A stretch of 27,422 nt of DNA from Elysia marginata (lineage: Eukaryota; Mollusca; Gastropoda; Plakobranchidae): NCBI GenBank assembly GCA_019649035.1, contig BMAT01013502.1, positions 46,126-73,547 on the forward strand, given 5' to 3'. The notes beneath the pieces were generated by a model that saw nothing but the letters and a program-made list of their open reading frames with translations, had not been told where the DNA came from and made no database searches. A program made the position numbers and the translations under genes. Positions 11,801 through 23,713 of this stretch are shown piece after piece; the stretch's first letter is position 1; each line of letters begins with the position of its first letter.

Positions 11801-14800
11801 ACAGGGATTTGGGATATTCTGTATGCTTCTAGTTCTAAATTTTTTTTTTTTAATTTCAACTGAAGAAAAAAAACGTTGTTTTTTTTAAATGATGCACCGT
11901 ATTAAAAAATGAAAAAAGAAAGTATTTTGTACATTGCAAATTCCTGTTGACAAAAGTTTTGAATTATAATAATCTCATCGATGGTCAAATTTTTACTACA
12001 TTAGTCTAAATTTTCAAGACGGTGGTCATTTTGATTGTTACTACAACAACAAAGGGGCAAAAATTGAAACCTTAACAGTACAACTGTAAAACCCCCAAAA
12101 AGCAACATGGACTCCAAATTCAAAATGTAACCTTTTTAGCAACAAATGCCCTTAAAACTTGGCAAAAGTAAAGGTAGCATGGAAAGTGATGGCAAATTAC
12201 CACACTATGCTGTGTGCTAGGACCCTTATCCTTGTTCCCTTAGGCTTGTAATGTATCGAATTTACATGGGAAACTTAACTTTGTTAAAGAAATAATACAA
12301 AAACTTACAGACATGGAATTATTTCAAGACATCTTTTATGCAACAACTGAAGAAAAAAAATGAGCTTACTTTTCTTGAGAAAGGCTGAAGCTTCTGTAAC
12401 TTCCTTTGGCCGTGATCTTTTGACTAGGTTCGATGGAGGAATGAAGAGCAATTTCCCACAGCCACCATTTGGCTTTATCTTGAGTCCATACACAACAGGA
12501 ATGCCTTCAAGTTGCTGCTGCAGTTGCTGTTGTTGCTGCCGATTGTGGTGCTGGGGAGGAAGTTGAAGGGGCAACACTAATCCTGGCTGGGCAGGCCCAG
12601 TTTTCAATGTTGATTGTGGAGGAGGCTGGGATATATCTGGCAGGCAGCCAAGCTTACGGTAATCCTGGCTCTCTGGTAGAGTTGCACAAGGGGCCGTACT
12701 GCTCCCCTGGGGTGGGAGGGCTACAGGAGGACCAGTGCTGGTTACAACCGCATGGCCCTGAGGTAGAGGGGGAGGTGGATAGTTCAAGCAGAAAGGAATT
12801 ACAAGTCCTGGACCGACGACAGGTGTTGTCCTTGCTGGCCTCACCTGAGGAGAAACGCTGTTGCTAACAATGCTGGTGGTGGTGGGTTGACCACGGCCTG
12901 ACTGGTGTTGTTGTGGTTGCTGATTATGGGAAGGAACAATTAAACCGTTGGGAAGGCGCTCTATATGTGGGCCTTTAGGCACTTTTTTGTCACTAGCACT
13001 GAGTTCATCTGGCTGCTGAGTCTGGCCAGGCACAGGAGGAGGAATAGATGGAGGAATGTTGTGAGCCCTGGCTTGAGGCTGGGAACCTGTAAGTTGTCCA
13101 TTGGAAGGAGAGGAAGAGGAAATAGATGATGATGAAGATGACAAAGATGAAACAGTGACTGTCACTTGTGCAGAATGGATCACACTAGAATCTTTTTCTG
13201 GCACTTTCTCTGAATTATCTTTCTCCTCTTTCCCTGTTGAATTAGTCGTTGAATCAAATGATGAGTCAAAACCAAACGTGATGCCCAAGGACTGAGTAGG
13301 GGTGGAGGTGAAACGTTTGTCCAGAAATACAACAGACTTACTGTTGTTTCCGCCTGAGGCACTAGTGTTAGTCCGAGAAGAGGTTGAAGAGGAGGAACCA
13401 CTTTTGTTCATATGTGGGATTGTTTTCTTTCCAACAGCTGAGTCAGCTGTCTCATCATCAGTGTTTTTCTGTGCTGAAGACGTTTGAGATGGCACCGAAG
13501 AGACACTCTCTGCTTGTTTGGATGGTAGAGAAGTGTTAGGAGAAGAGGTCTTTGATGTTGCATAAGGTACTGAGGATGCTGTGAATTTGACATGGGAAGA
13601 AGATGCAACATCTCTGCTTGCATGGGTAAAACATAGCCCCATGGCATCTTCAGAGAGATTAGAGTCTGACTGGAGGCTGCTAGAGCTCTCACTAGTTTGA
13701 AAAGGCTTGACCACAGCCACTTTGACTTCTGTTGGTGCTGTAGAGCTTACAGAGTTCAAATCTCTGTTCAAGAATTCTTGACTCCCACTCTTCTGGCGGT
13801 TTCTGCTAGCCATTGATGTATCACTGCTCTCTTCCCCAACAGGTGGGTTTATTTTCTCTTCTGCAGGGCTGGAGCCTATGGAATGTCGACGTTCTCGCGG
13901 ACTGCCTTTCCAAACAGCCGTGGAGGCTTTCCGTTCCGGTGTGTGGGGAGCAGGGACTCCACCAGGTGAGGTTGCATGGCAGCTGCTAGTGGGAGTGTGG
14001 GTTACACTGCTGTTGCTGCTGTTCTGCCAGCCCAAGCCGGACTCAGAGCTGGGACTTGCAATGCTCTCAGGGTAAGAATTATTGTTGCGTTTTGGCCCAG
14101 AGCCAGCGGCCATTCTGGCATATGAGATAGGATACATTGGAGAGGTTGCTGGTAGTGATTTGACAGATTCGCGGTCACTGTCACATAGAGATTTGCTCTC
14201 TACCAGGAGATCAGTGGCATCTCCACAAGAATTGCGCCTTGCTTCAGTGCCAGTAGGTGGTAAACTATGCCCCTCCAATACCGGGAAAGCTGACGGGCTG
14301 AGGTCTCTTGGTGGGTGAATGTGGTGCTCCACACCGCTACTGCTGCTGCTGTTGCTGCTTATTGATAGAGTAGTGTTACTGCTGCTAACTATGGGTGTGG
14401 TGGTTGCATTGGTCATATAGGTTGTGCTGATAGTACTGCTGGCGAGACTAGTGGTTGTGCTTGTGGGAAAGCTGAGAGGAGTGGATGAGCGAGGCTGTCG
14501 CTGGTACCCATTGTTTCTAAACCCACTTTGCCCAGATACTCCATTACCAGTCCTTGAATAGAACTGGTTGGGCACAAATGGTGCATTGGAGGACGTCAAC
14601 AACACCCCGCTCTCTTTAGGCCCAACACGCTTCTTCTTCTTTTTGACTTCCACAAACACTTCTTCCTTCTTAGGCCCACTTTCCAAATCAGGACTTGTCT
14701 GCTCTGAAACAGTGGGCTCTGTTTTCTTAACGTTATCAACAGAGTTTTGACTGCTTTTAACCATGGTTGCTGGTGGACTCAAAGGTCCATTCACTTGTGA

Positions 14801-17745
14801 AACTGAATCTGTACTGTCCTTTTTCGCAACAGGCTGTTTAGATTTTGTCTTCTTATTGTTATTCAGTTTGTTATTTCCGTCGGACGATTCTTTTGGGCCA
14901 CTGCTCTCTTCTTTCACCGCTGACTTTGTTGTAGTATTTTCTTTGGGAGAGGATGGATATTGCTTCTTGTTTTCCTTTTTGTTGTGATCCTTGTTAGTCT
15001 TCACTGTCTCCTCACTCAGCAAGCTACCTTGATTTGGTTGCAAGCTTTCTTCAAGATTTTCTATGACAGAAGGGGCTGTGTTTTCTCCACTGTCACAGTT
15101 GGCCGAGACACTGTTTCCCATAGCCTCCAGAGTTATTCTGTAATCACCTGATATGCAAAATGGAGGAAAAAGAATGACACTCATCAAAAACACAGATTTG
15201 CTTCACATCAAAACTGCTAAAGCACTTTTCTATTAAAATCTCATATTAGTCAAAAGAATCTAGATTTTTGCTTTTCTAGAAATTTCAATCGAATTGAGCT
15301 TTTTGATATTTGCTTGCCGATCACAAAATGGTATTTCCACATAATCTAGGCACTACTAAAAGGTGGGTATCTAAGTGAAGAAGAGGAAGGAATCTATTTT
15401 TAGAGAGAGAGACACACACACACAGATTGAGCTTTCCTGTGATCTAAAATTCCCCCACTAACATTCAAGTTGATCTAAATCTAGAAGTGGTGGGTGCTAG
15501 GACCTTACTAGCTGAACAGGAAAGAATGTGTTGATAATGCTACAATTTAAAGCTCTGCTGTTGACTTAGGATTTCAGAGTAGATCAAAGTCAAATTGTCG
15601 AGTTAAAGGCAACATTACATCTAGATCTACTTGATAAATCTTTACATCTTAGTAATTTGTTACCTTCCACATTTTAGAATGCATTAAACATAATACAAAT
15701 AGGTAGGCTACCAAAACAGAAATGGTCTGACAGCCAAATCTAGATGCTGAAACCGGTTGCATGGAAGATCAGTTGCTTAAGCATTTAAGCTTATTTAAGA
15801 CCTAAGCGTTAGATTTAAAAAAAAAAAGATTTTTATCTGAATGGGGCAATATTTGTAACTGGTAAAAAGATACCAGAGAAACATCCCAGAGTAGCCCAAG
15901 GCCACCTCATAATGAAACTAGTAGAAAAAAGAGCAATAGAGAACAAAGACCTTGCACTTTCATGAGAAGAGAAAGAAAGACTGATTATATAGGGTGATTA
16001 TGGTAAATAAGAGGGAGAAAGAGAGAAAATATGGGTGTTGCAGAGAATGATCCCTACGGAGGAATAAATTATTTTGAGATCAGATGAGAAATGGTGAAAG
16101 CCGGAGTTTTGGGAGGTGTTGAGGGGAGAAAAAAGAGAGTGGGTGAGAAAGACAGAAAATGTGTCTGTGAGTGTGGGAGGGGGGGGGGAGACTAATGAAA
16201 GATATCACTGATTCTGTTTATAATGCATAAAGAGGGTGTTCAAAGACCAAAACCTTATAACTGTTAATTTTGACATTTTAATCTGAGCAGAGTACAGACA
16301 ACATTTGTAGATGGTAAAAATATTTTTGAGTAGTGTAACATTCCTAAGCAGCCCTAGGCCGTGCTCCACTAATTTACAAATCTATTATAGTATTAACTCC
16401 TTAAGCCCCTGCCACCTCAGGGTGTGGCCAGCAGATAAATGTTACTATCTTAATACAATGGAAACAAAAATGAAATATGAAGATGACTTCCTTTTAATTT
16501 ATGTCTCAACACTCAGGAACGAGAAAAAAAACCTCTTAATTACATCCTTCGAGTTCCAAGGGCCTCTCTGCCACTGCAAAGCACAGGTCCACTGCAACTA
16601 GTATATATATTCCAACAATATCTATTTTCTTTATTTGGCAATCAGGCTAAATATTGATAATTATGTTTACCTGTGATATGGATAAATGACAGGAGGTATG
16701 TAACTGTAATATAATATATTGGGGAGAAGAAACTTTGTACTACAGTAAGCAAAACATTTTAATGTCCTCTTGCAATAATTGTTTTGAATCATCAAATTCC
16801 ATGTGATTCCTACTGAGGCAGTGCATATTGTGTAAATGGTGCCTTGCCCTATAACTAAGATCTTTTTCGTGCAGTGGATCAAATGGGACTCCATATGGAT
16901 TAGGGTCACATAGATCCATTGCACAAAAGAGCTTTCTTCAACATTTCTAGAAGCGCCCGCCTTCTTTAAAGGAAAATGCTATAATTACACAATATGCGCA
17001 GCCCCAATTTAAATTTGTCTATTATCAATTAGTTTATACTAATTGGAGCAGGAAAAATTTGCTTGGGTTACTAATAAAAATGAACTTTTAAAGGAAGTTG
17101 CTCAAAATGAAGTTTAAGTTAAAAGTAAGAGGGCCAGAAACAGTTCCTGTTCTTAAAAGTAGGCTACCATAGAAAGAAATTTACCTAGCTCTGTCTCTTC
17201 TGCCGACAACTGTCCATTCAGAGCAGGTGTGTCTTTCTTTGTTCCTTGCTTTTTCTTGGCCACGACTTTTCCTACTTCAACTTTATCTTCTGTGGCGGGG
17301 GGTACTTCTTGAGAGACCACCTTCTTTCCACCCTGCTTCTTGCCTCGTCCTGCCTTGGTATTGGCTGTCGCAGTTTTGCCAGCTGCCTCTGAGTCCTGAA
17401 TGAAGCTCAGGATTTCATCAATGGATGTGTCCTCTTTGAACTTGAGGTCATCATACTGGACAGCCTGATATGCCTTTTGCTTGTTGAGTTTAGAGTCCCG
17501 CCGTTTCTGGCGCTTTGTCAGTTCTGACTCCGAGCTGGCCGTCTGAGAACCGCCATGCCCCCCGCTGCTGCTGTTGGAAGCGGTTGTGGTTGTTGTGTTG
17601 CTGCTGTTGCTGTGCTGGGCAGAAGAGGACGATGAGTAAGGAGACTGGCGCATCTGTGAGTAAACGGAAGAACTCAGCGGGGTTGGGTTCCCATTTACAT
17701 CAACCAGAGCGCTGGTCTGAGACTGCTCCAGCTTATCACTGTCAT
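8848..17745 (-). CDS. Spliced gene for a large Ser/Thr/Pro-rich, mostly disordered protein (5' end missing)
   Basis: Coding sequence is join(8848..8882, 9928..9960, 12370..15147, 17185..17745) on the complement. Each intron begins GT and ends AG, and every junction splits a codon after its first base, so one reading frame runs through 1134 codons to TAG. I do not recognise the family. From the sequence: residues 1-70 are Ser/Asn/Thr rich; 76-120 is a basic, then mixed-charge island containing TSIDEILSFIQDSE; 121-180 is Lys/Gly rich; 355-360 is a Lys/Arg run that could act as a nuclear localisation signal; further islands are RDLSPSAFPVLEG (467-479), SPMYPISYARMAAG (522-535), KSVVFLDKR (790-798) and GITFGFD (808-814). 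A Pro-rich stretch, a Gln run (1057-1065) and a hydrophobic-basic C-terminal segment (1085-1134) follow. There is no signal peptide, membrane span or catalytic motif. Inference: an intracellular, possibly nuclear or RNA-associated scaffold. The exon model is strong; the function is unknown. Confidence 0.88.
8883..9927 (-). other. Intron between microexon and terminal exon (1045 bp)
   Basis: Bounded by GTAAGT at the 5' end and a T-rich tract plus CAG at the 3' end. The interior is AT-rich, with short chance open frames on both strands. I see no RNA gene or repeat in it. Confidence 0.7.
9928..9960 (-). CDS. 33-nt coding microexon, phase 1-1
   Basis: Acceptor TTTATACCCCACAG|ATTGG and donor GGGAAAA|GTAAGT flank exactly 33 bases. 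They join in frame to both neighbours and add 11 residues, NWTDINEPTGK. Because 33 is divisible by three and both junctions are phase 1, including or skipping the exon leaves the frame and the rest of the C-terminus unchanged. It lies between introns of about 2.4 kb and 1.0 kb. Support is the strong donor, the good acceptor and frame compatibility. No transcript evidence is available. Confidence 0.75.
9961..12369 (-). other. Intron between large exon and microexon (2409 bp)
   Basis: Starts GTAAGC and ends CCCCACAG in the sense of the gene. It is AT-rich and contains a 125/133-bp direct tandem duplication (10654-10911, listed separately) and many A/T homopolymers. No coding exon with compatible phase was seen inside it. 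Confidence 0.7.
10654..10911. repeat. Tandem duplication of about 125-133 bp inside an intron
   Basis: Copy one is 10654-10778 and copy two 10779-10911. Both start TGTACAGCTTTACAGCCCC and end in a run of T after AAAGAAAAC. They differ by a few substitutions and an 8-base insertion (CTGTTTAA) in the second copy. It lies in the intron before the microexon on the gene's strand. Confidence 0.95.
12370..15147 (-). CDS. Main coding exon (2778 nt)
   Basis: The acceptor is GCATATCAG|GTGATT and the donor AAGAAAA|GTAAGC. This exon encodes residues 188-1112, most of the visible protein, with no internal stop. It is very rich in Ser, Thr, Pro, Asn and Gln, including Ser runs at about 453-457 and 855-866. 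Short proline and glutamine tracts lie near the end. Three basophilic-kinase-type sites are visible: RRNS (490-493), RKAS (592-595) and RRHS (606-609). There are many SP/TP dipeptides. KSVVF (790-794) fits the loose K-x-V-x-F pattern of protein phosphatase 1 docking motifs, but such matches are common by chance. Plus-strand open frames across this exon are shadows of its biased codons. Confidence 0.92.
15148..17184 (-). other. Intron between first visible exon and large exon (2037 bp)
   Basis: Starts GTAAAT and ends GCATATCAG in the sense of the gene. It contains a long purine-biased stretch on the plus strand (15959-16195), a short (CA)n run near 15411-15424 and several TCTAGAT motifs near 15.5-15.75 kb. 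No further exon was recognised. Confidence 0.75.
15959..16195 (+). repeat. Purine-rich stretch (polypyrimidine on the sense strand)
   Basis: About 240 bases dominated by GAGA, GAAA and GGGAGG words, ending with a G-run near 16181-16190. On the transcribed sense strand this is a long C/T-rich tract in an intron. It may be a degenerate simple repeat. Confidence 0.6.
17185..17745 (-). CDS. First visible coding exon (561 nt)
   Basis: The acceptor is preceded by a pyrimidine-rich stretch ending TTTCTTCTACAG, and the donor reads CTAG|GTAAAT. The exon starts with the last two bases of a split codon, so at least one more exon lies upstream. It encodes residues 1-186: an acidic start (DSDKLEQSQ), a Ser/Asn/Thr low-complexity stretch, a basic helix-like KRQKRRDSKLNKQK (77-90), the island YDDLKFKEDTSIDEILSFIQ (97-116), and a Lys-rich linker. 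An in-frame ATG at residue 31 (MRQSPYS) could serve as an internal start if upstream exons are non-coding. I prefer an upstream start, because the 30 residues before it also look like real protein. Confidence 0.88.
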
Positions 17746-17842
17746 CTGTAGAAGAAATGAAAAACAGAGACATAAGTGCGCGAGACAGACATTTAGTACT
17801 TACTTATACAAGGCATGAACCAAAGCAGGCAAATCATGATGA

Positions 17843-17853
17843 CCCCCCCCCCC
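17843..17853. repeat. C11 homopolymer
   Basis: Eleven C in a row about 100 bases upstream of the first visible exon. The exact length may be unreliable. Confidence 0.9.
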
Positions 17854-20633
17854 GGTCATAATAACTGATGCAAAAATCTAACATCATGAACACCAAACAC
17901 TACCGCCAAAATGGAGGAGAGCACCAAAAAGAAAAAGAAAAAAAAAACAAGTGTCCGTGGTTTTCCACCCCTTCCTTTCACACCCACACTCAACAGGCGT
18001 CTCTGCCTAAACGTAAACGTCTCTTTGAGTTCTTAGTATTGCTGGGGCAAGTGATGACTCAATAAACACTTCGCTGTTATGGGCCGGCCCGAAACAAAAT
18101 TTAATTATATGAAATATAGAGAATATGACTCTGGTCATGTTGGAGTACTCGGCCTGCCTTATGGCGAAATAGTAACACACGAAACTTGGAGAGATTATAT
18201 TTTTTAGCTTACCCTCTGCATTTATAATTTATAAACGCGAAACTGAAAGTTATACAAGGAGCGAGACCTCTAGGTATGTCTTAGTAAAGCAAACCACAAG
18301 CAGTGACAAGAAAACTAGATGTACACAAGATGGGTTGCGTGTGTAACTGTAAGCTGAAGGAAAACGGGCGTCTCTTGAAGTAATCACCTTTCTTATTTAC
18401 AAATCAACTATTGGGCTGAGCATGAGATAAACACAAGAGAGATCAAGGGAAGCCACACCTACAACAATGGGAGGAGAGAGGGGGATAGAGAGAAAGATCC
18501 GACTTACGCTTGGCAGACGGTCAAATGTAGAGTTTTGAAGTACTGCTAAGCATTAACCGACGAGGCGAGTCATAAGAATGAGTAAACAAATACTACAAAA
18601 CAAACAGGCCTATATTTTATTATAAAGGTGTAAAAAAAAAAAAACAAATTGGGTGATTCTGAACAGTGTACATAAGAATTATACCAAAACTACTGTGTTA
18701 AAAAGTCAATTTTGGTTTCATAGAACAATATAAAAAGAAACGAATGCCTAAACTATAGCGTCATTAAAGCAGGACTTGCATCAACCAAAACAGAACACAG
18801 AGAGTGAAAGACCTATCTTACCCAGTCAATTTAGACACAAAGTAAAAAAAATACAACGATCTATTATTCAAGTATGTCGATATTTTCGTAAATTATGATA
18901 CATATATATTCAAAACAGGCTTGATTTAGAGCTTTTTTAAACTGAAGTGGCACTAGACACGTCATCGCGAGAAAAAAATATTTTTATTGCTAGTGCTATG
19001 CCTATCAAAAAGCTAGATTTGCACACCACACGTGTCCGGAACTCGTCGTGGTGTCTCTATTCTTGGTACTACATTAGAAGCTTTTCACGCACATAAACAG
19101 TCCATATTTCTTGGCTTACTACACGCTGCAAAGCACATTCAAATAATTAAAAGATCTTCACTGAGGTAAAGAAACAAGACCTACACAGTGCGTAACTTAA
19201 CTACTTTCAGTTTCAGGCTATTATAATAAAAAACGAGGCCCCACGATCTACACGCTCGAGTAAAAATTGTCTGCAGCGAGAATAAACCCAATTTCGCAAT
19301 CACAATCGCACGATTACACGACTGACGACACAAGCAGGCAGTCGGACATTAAAAAGCGAGACTGTGCATATCGGTATGAGGACTCTAGGTCTAATGTAAA
19401 TGCTAGATAGTCTGTCGGTGATGTGCATCGTAAATATGATTAGACTAGATACTATTCTGTAAGCCTAAGAGACACGCCCTACACCGATGAGTATCTTATC
19501 GGTTAAACACAAAGAGCAACAGCGCGCGTTGCACGTGACACAACAGAAATAAGTTGTCTGACGAAGAATACAAAATAATACAACATCGAATGTCCATTGA
19601 TAACAGTTAACACACTCGGAACCAACACTGTGCAAAGACAATGAACATGGGAGACAAGTGTGAATGGCCAGAAACTTATAACCTTTTTACCTCAAAATAA
19701 AAAAAAAACCTGCATGTAAAAAAATCGGGGATTCTCTAACTGAAAAGCGAACTCCGTTCACTACTCGAGGTAAGTGATTTTAAAAACTTTTAAATGCACT
19801 AGACTGTATTTTTATCCCACTATTTCTTTTTTCTTAATAAAGTTAAACACCACTATTTGTTCCTCTCGTTAATTTGTGTGGCGATTAGGAAATAGAGTTG
19901 GGGTTTAAAAAAAAAATATTCACACTAATCGTAATCAGGCATTAATATGACGACAAAAGAGCAGTTGTAAAAGGATCGATTGGCAAAAATTAAAACTGTT
20001 CCTTTAATTCTCCAGAGTACAGTCTTTCTGCACTCCAGCAATGACAAGCTTTGCTACTACACTCCGAGAGCTCCTTGCGTTATCATTTGTCCACGCTTTC
20101 GACATCCCGCTGTGGCCGAGTCGCATACGTGCAACGTTCAAGATCCACACTGCCGTTTTGTGGCATAAATGTCGAAAAGGCTAATCAAGTCGTAACAAAT
20201 AAACAAATAATACATAGCATGTGTTCCTGATTTCAAAGAAGCTCGCCAATACAACAGTTCAAATAAAATATAATTATATGAAAGCAAAAACAATGAAGGA
20301 TACATGCATAACTGTGCTACTCCATGTAATTAGTAGAAGCTTGGAACTTTTTATTTTTCCTCAGACAGTGGCAGGTTTAAGAAAATAATTAGTTTGAAGG
20401 AAAAAAAGCTTGCACTGACAGTCCATGAGTCAATGAAATCTCAGTTGCAGGACTGCGAATTAATCATTCAATGGACATGTGTGCATATGAAAATGGTTTT
20501 GGGAGCACTGGAGGTCGGCTTGCCATAACAATCCACCGACATACCCTTAAAGTCAATACACACATAAATGGACCAATATTTATTGTCTCCATCAGCATCA
20601 TGGACTTGGATCGACTAGCGAAACCTCAAACAT

Positions 20634-20652
20634 GGGGGGGGGGGGGGGNNNN
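20634..20652. other. G15 run followed by four N (assembly gap or unresolved homopolymer)
   Basis: Fifteen G then NNNN. Open frames translated across it contain unknown residues and should not be trusted. Confidence 0.95.
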
Positions 20653-21884
20653 ACATTCGGACATTCCGGTGAAAATATATTTATCGACATAATTTCCTGC
20701 TTGAAGTTATGGCGAAGACGGTGGTGGGGATTGTAATCGATACGGTCTATCAGCCGGCCAGACACAATCACGCCCAGCTGCACGGGTGTTCTATATATAA
20801 GGAGATCAGAGAGGGGCTTCATCTTCCAAAGTAGGAAAAAAAAACTCATAATGGGGTAGTAGAGACCTGATAGAAGGATTTTCGATCTTCTATGTCAAGA
20901 ACTCTTGCTATGGCTAAATATATATGCATCGAACATACTCATTATACTTTGTCATTTCCAGAGAAGCTTAAGGGGACGCAAGACCACCCAAAGAAGCGAC
21001 GTGCATAATCTAGTACATACAGTAACTGTTAACAGTATCAGACAGTCGCGGACCTTGATCTACCAAAAATATTTTCTCTATCTTCGCATAGCCGAGTACT
21101 GTAGACTTAACATTGACACATCTTAGTAATAATTATACAAGTGGATGAGTAGGGGAAGAAAAAAAAGGAAGTATGGAAGTTGTGTGAGAGTGGGCTTGAA
21201 GATACCCAGTAGATAGACAAAGCACTTGTCCGGTAAAGCCTGGAAGTCTGGCACTCAAGAACCAGACGCCTTATGCAAATGTCTGTCCACGCTACTGGAA
21301 GGTGGAAAGTCAGAGTGGTACAGAGACTACTAACCATTCCTGCTTGTATGAACCCCATCCCCTCCTCTCGTCGGTCGTAAAGTGAATAAAAACTAAACCT
21401 AAGGTAAGTAACAACTTTAAATGTATACAAAGGGCAAACGAACAAACAATTTTACACAAAATAATTAGACCTATTCCATGAAGTTACCCAAAGAGAGACC
21501 AAAATTTTTTTTTAAGGATTAAAAAGGCAAGAGTGGGGAGATATAAAAAGGCAGAAATGGGAATATGACAATACAATGTACATGTATAGATTAAAGAAAA
21601 AAATATCGAAAGATTCAAAGCTTTATGGTGAGACGAAGTGTTTCCTCACACAGCATCCTGGAATAACCCATATAGACCTGAACATTATATCGAGATTACT
21701 GGCCAAATGGAAAAAAAGCGGTAAAATAGCTTAACACTCTCCTCCACAATTTTTCCTTTCGATTCTATCTCTAGCATTGATGTCTTATTCTATATGCTGT
21801 TCAAATAACCCAGGCAGGGAGCCGGGTAACTGGTCTCGATTACCTATCCTCCACGTGGCGACACACCTTTAACGGTAATGTATG

Positions 21885-21921
21885 TTCTCTCTGCTACAAA
21901 AAATAAATGTAAATGTAAATG
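21885..21921 (+). repeat. Short ATGTAA-type tandem tail, possible retroelement 3' end
   Basis: AAATAAATGTAAATGTAAATG follows a GC-richer stretch (about 21805-21884, containing CCACGTGGCGACACACC). Tails of short ATGTAA-like repeats are typical of some non-LTR (RTE-type) elements and SINEs. I see no coding remnant, so this is a tentative call. Confidence 0.25.
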
Positions 21922-22227
21922 AAATACTGTATAGTCGGTAAATACAGTGGTTACGTAATCTTTTAAACATCATTATCATGAAGGTGATAATCGTTGAGGT
22001 TTAGGTGATGTGGACAGGACTGGTAGCTACAGAACATACAGCTGCAAATACCAGACCTGAGCGATGCTCCAGACCTGGTGAAAGGATTTCAGGTGCGGCA
22101 ACAGCCACACCATGTTCTATTGACCCAAATGACAAAGCTAAAATAATGTAAGTCTAAGAAGCAGTGAGAATGTGTGTGAAGTTGACACAACCCCCACTTG
22201 GCTCTTACACAACCACAGACAGCTCTG

Positions 22228-22279
22228 TTAATTAGCAGACCTTACAAACATGTTTAATTAGCAGACCTTACAAACATGT
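22228..22279. repeat. 26-bp perfect tandem duplication
   Basis: Two identical adjacent copies (22228-22253, 22254-22279) beginning TTAATTAGCAGACC and ending CATGT. Perfect identity suggests a recent event or an assembly duplication. Confidence 0.95.
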
Positions 22280-22891
22280 TTAGAAAGTTATTTTCAATGA
22301 CAGGGGTGGGTAAGACTTGTGAAAAAAAATCCCGAGGTCACGGCGTGCATTACGTTACATTATAAAACAATGCTTATTTCAAAGTTTGCTGGTGCAATTC
22401 ACATAAAATGTACAAGTAAAGTCAATACGACAGTAAGAGTTGCTTTTCTAGGAGGCATTTAAGAGCAAAAGTTTTTGTTCTTACATGAGTAGTTTATATC
22501 TAGATCAGGGTTATTCTTATTAAAAATTTAACACAAAAAAACCCCATCTGAATTCAGGATAAATCCTGATAATGCCTATCCCTGCAATGAACAGATGGTA
22601 AAGATGACTACTGAATCAGAATGACAGAAAATTTTCAGTTCGCGTGAACCTTTCTGATTAGCGGATACAATGTTGCATCATACACCCGCTTACACCTGAA
22701 AGGATAATCAAATATTTCTCCCTTTATCCCAATGAAAGTATGGCGCAGCACAAAGATTTGTTTTTTTACAAAAAGCACAGGGTCAAGAAAGACTACCCCT
22801 TCTTGAAATTGGTTTTCCTCAACTCTGCTGGAATTAAAGCTTTGTAGTCGAAAGAAACGCCGGCCTAAATGGTTGATAGTAGTAGGCAGGC

Positions 22892-22895
<4 letters not shown>

Positions 22896-22922
<27 letters not shown>
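22896..22922. repeat. (GA)n microsatellite
   Basis: About 13 uninterrupted GA units. Confidence 0.95.
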
Positions 22923-23697
22923 ATCGAATGAAACTAAAAAATAACCAATAAAAAAGTCACGCGCGGAAAAATTTGATCATTTACACCATGGTAAACAGAG
23001 CAGAGCGCTTTTTTGTTTCTGTTTGTTTTTGGTCATATTTGAAGGTACCGGTAATAATGAGCTTCTTAATTGCTGCAGATTTATGACTAAACGTTTATAT
23101 TAAAAAAAATGGATAATGGGTGGCATTTAGAAATGTAGGCATACAACAAGTATTTAGAAATGTAAAACGGATAGAAGCTTTCCATGCCCATTCAAGAGTA
23201 TAAAAAGTGAAGGCAAAAGTAATAATAATGTGACATGCCCATGAGCCTTCTTGTCTACAGTAGGTATACGTGGTCTGTACTATGCAGTAGCAAGCAGGCC
23301 GCGCCACATGGCTCTGCACACTCGATCAATACAGTATAACGATGCACGGCCGGTTCTCACTCACCCTCAGTGTCAAACACAGCCAGTCAAGAGACCTCTG
23401 ATAAAACAGGCCCTTTTCCGCCGTTGAATAAAACAACACAATAAAGGTCAACCAGACAGTGTTACATGGTCTCAAGTGGAGATTGCTGACGCATTCATGT
23501 CGTTACATTAATTTAGGACCATTTAATACTTATGGTTAGGACAGGTTTACTTTGACTGGGAGCGCCAATAAAAAAGGGAGGGGGGTGTACTCATCCATGT
23601 CAACAAAGACCGATACACATTGAGCACCCCCAAACCCCACTTTAAGAGAAGATGTATGTACTATGCGGTGTGCAAAAAAAAAAAGAACCGCAGACTG

Positions 23698-23713
23698 ATC
23701 ACACACACACACA
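23698..23713. repeat. (CA)n microsatellite
   Basis: A short CA run, flanked on both sides by A homopolymers. Confidence 0.85.

Noticed and set aside
12360-15151. Many 60-94 codon frames on both strands within the large exon
   Set aside because: They are shadows of repetitive Ser, Gln and Pro codons of the real gene and show no independent support.
17515-17751. Plus-strand 78-codon frame with a Cys run
   Set aside because: It is the antisense reading of Ser/Asn codons in the first visible exon.
17801-17842. Minus-strand TATAA|GTAAGT donor giving a short open exon (…MPCI) before the first visible exon
   Set aside because: The implied intron would be about 60 bases, far shorter than the others, and the exon abuts a C homopolymer with no convincing start.
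18208-18240. Minus-strand GCAGAGG|GTAAGC donor with upstream TTTCAG acceptor
   Set aside because: In the phase needed to join the next exon the 30-base segment contains a stop codon; it could only be non-coding.
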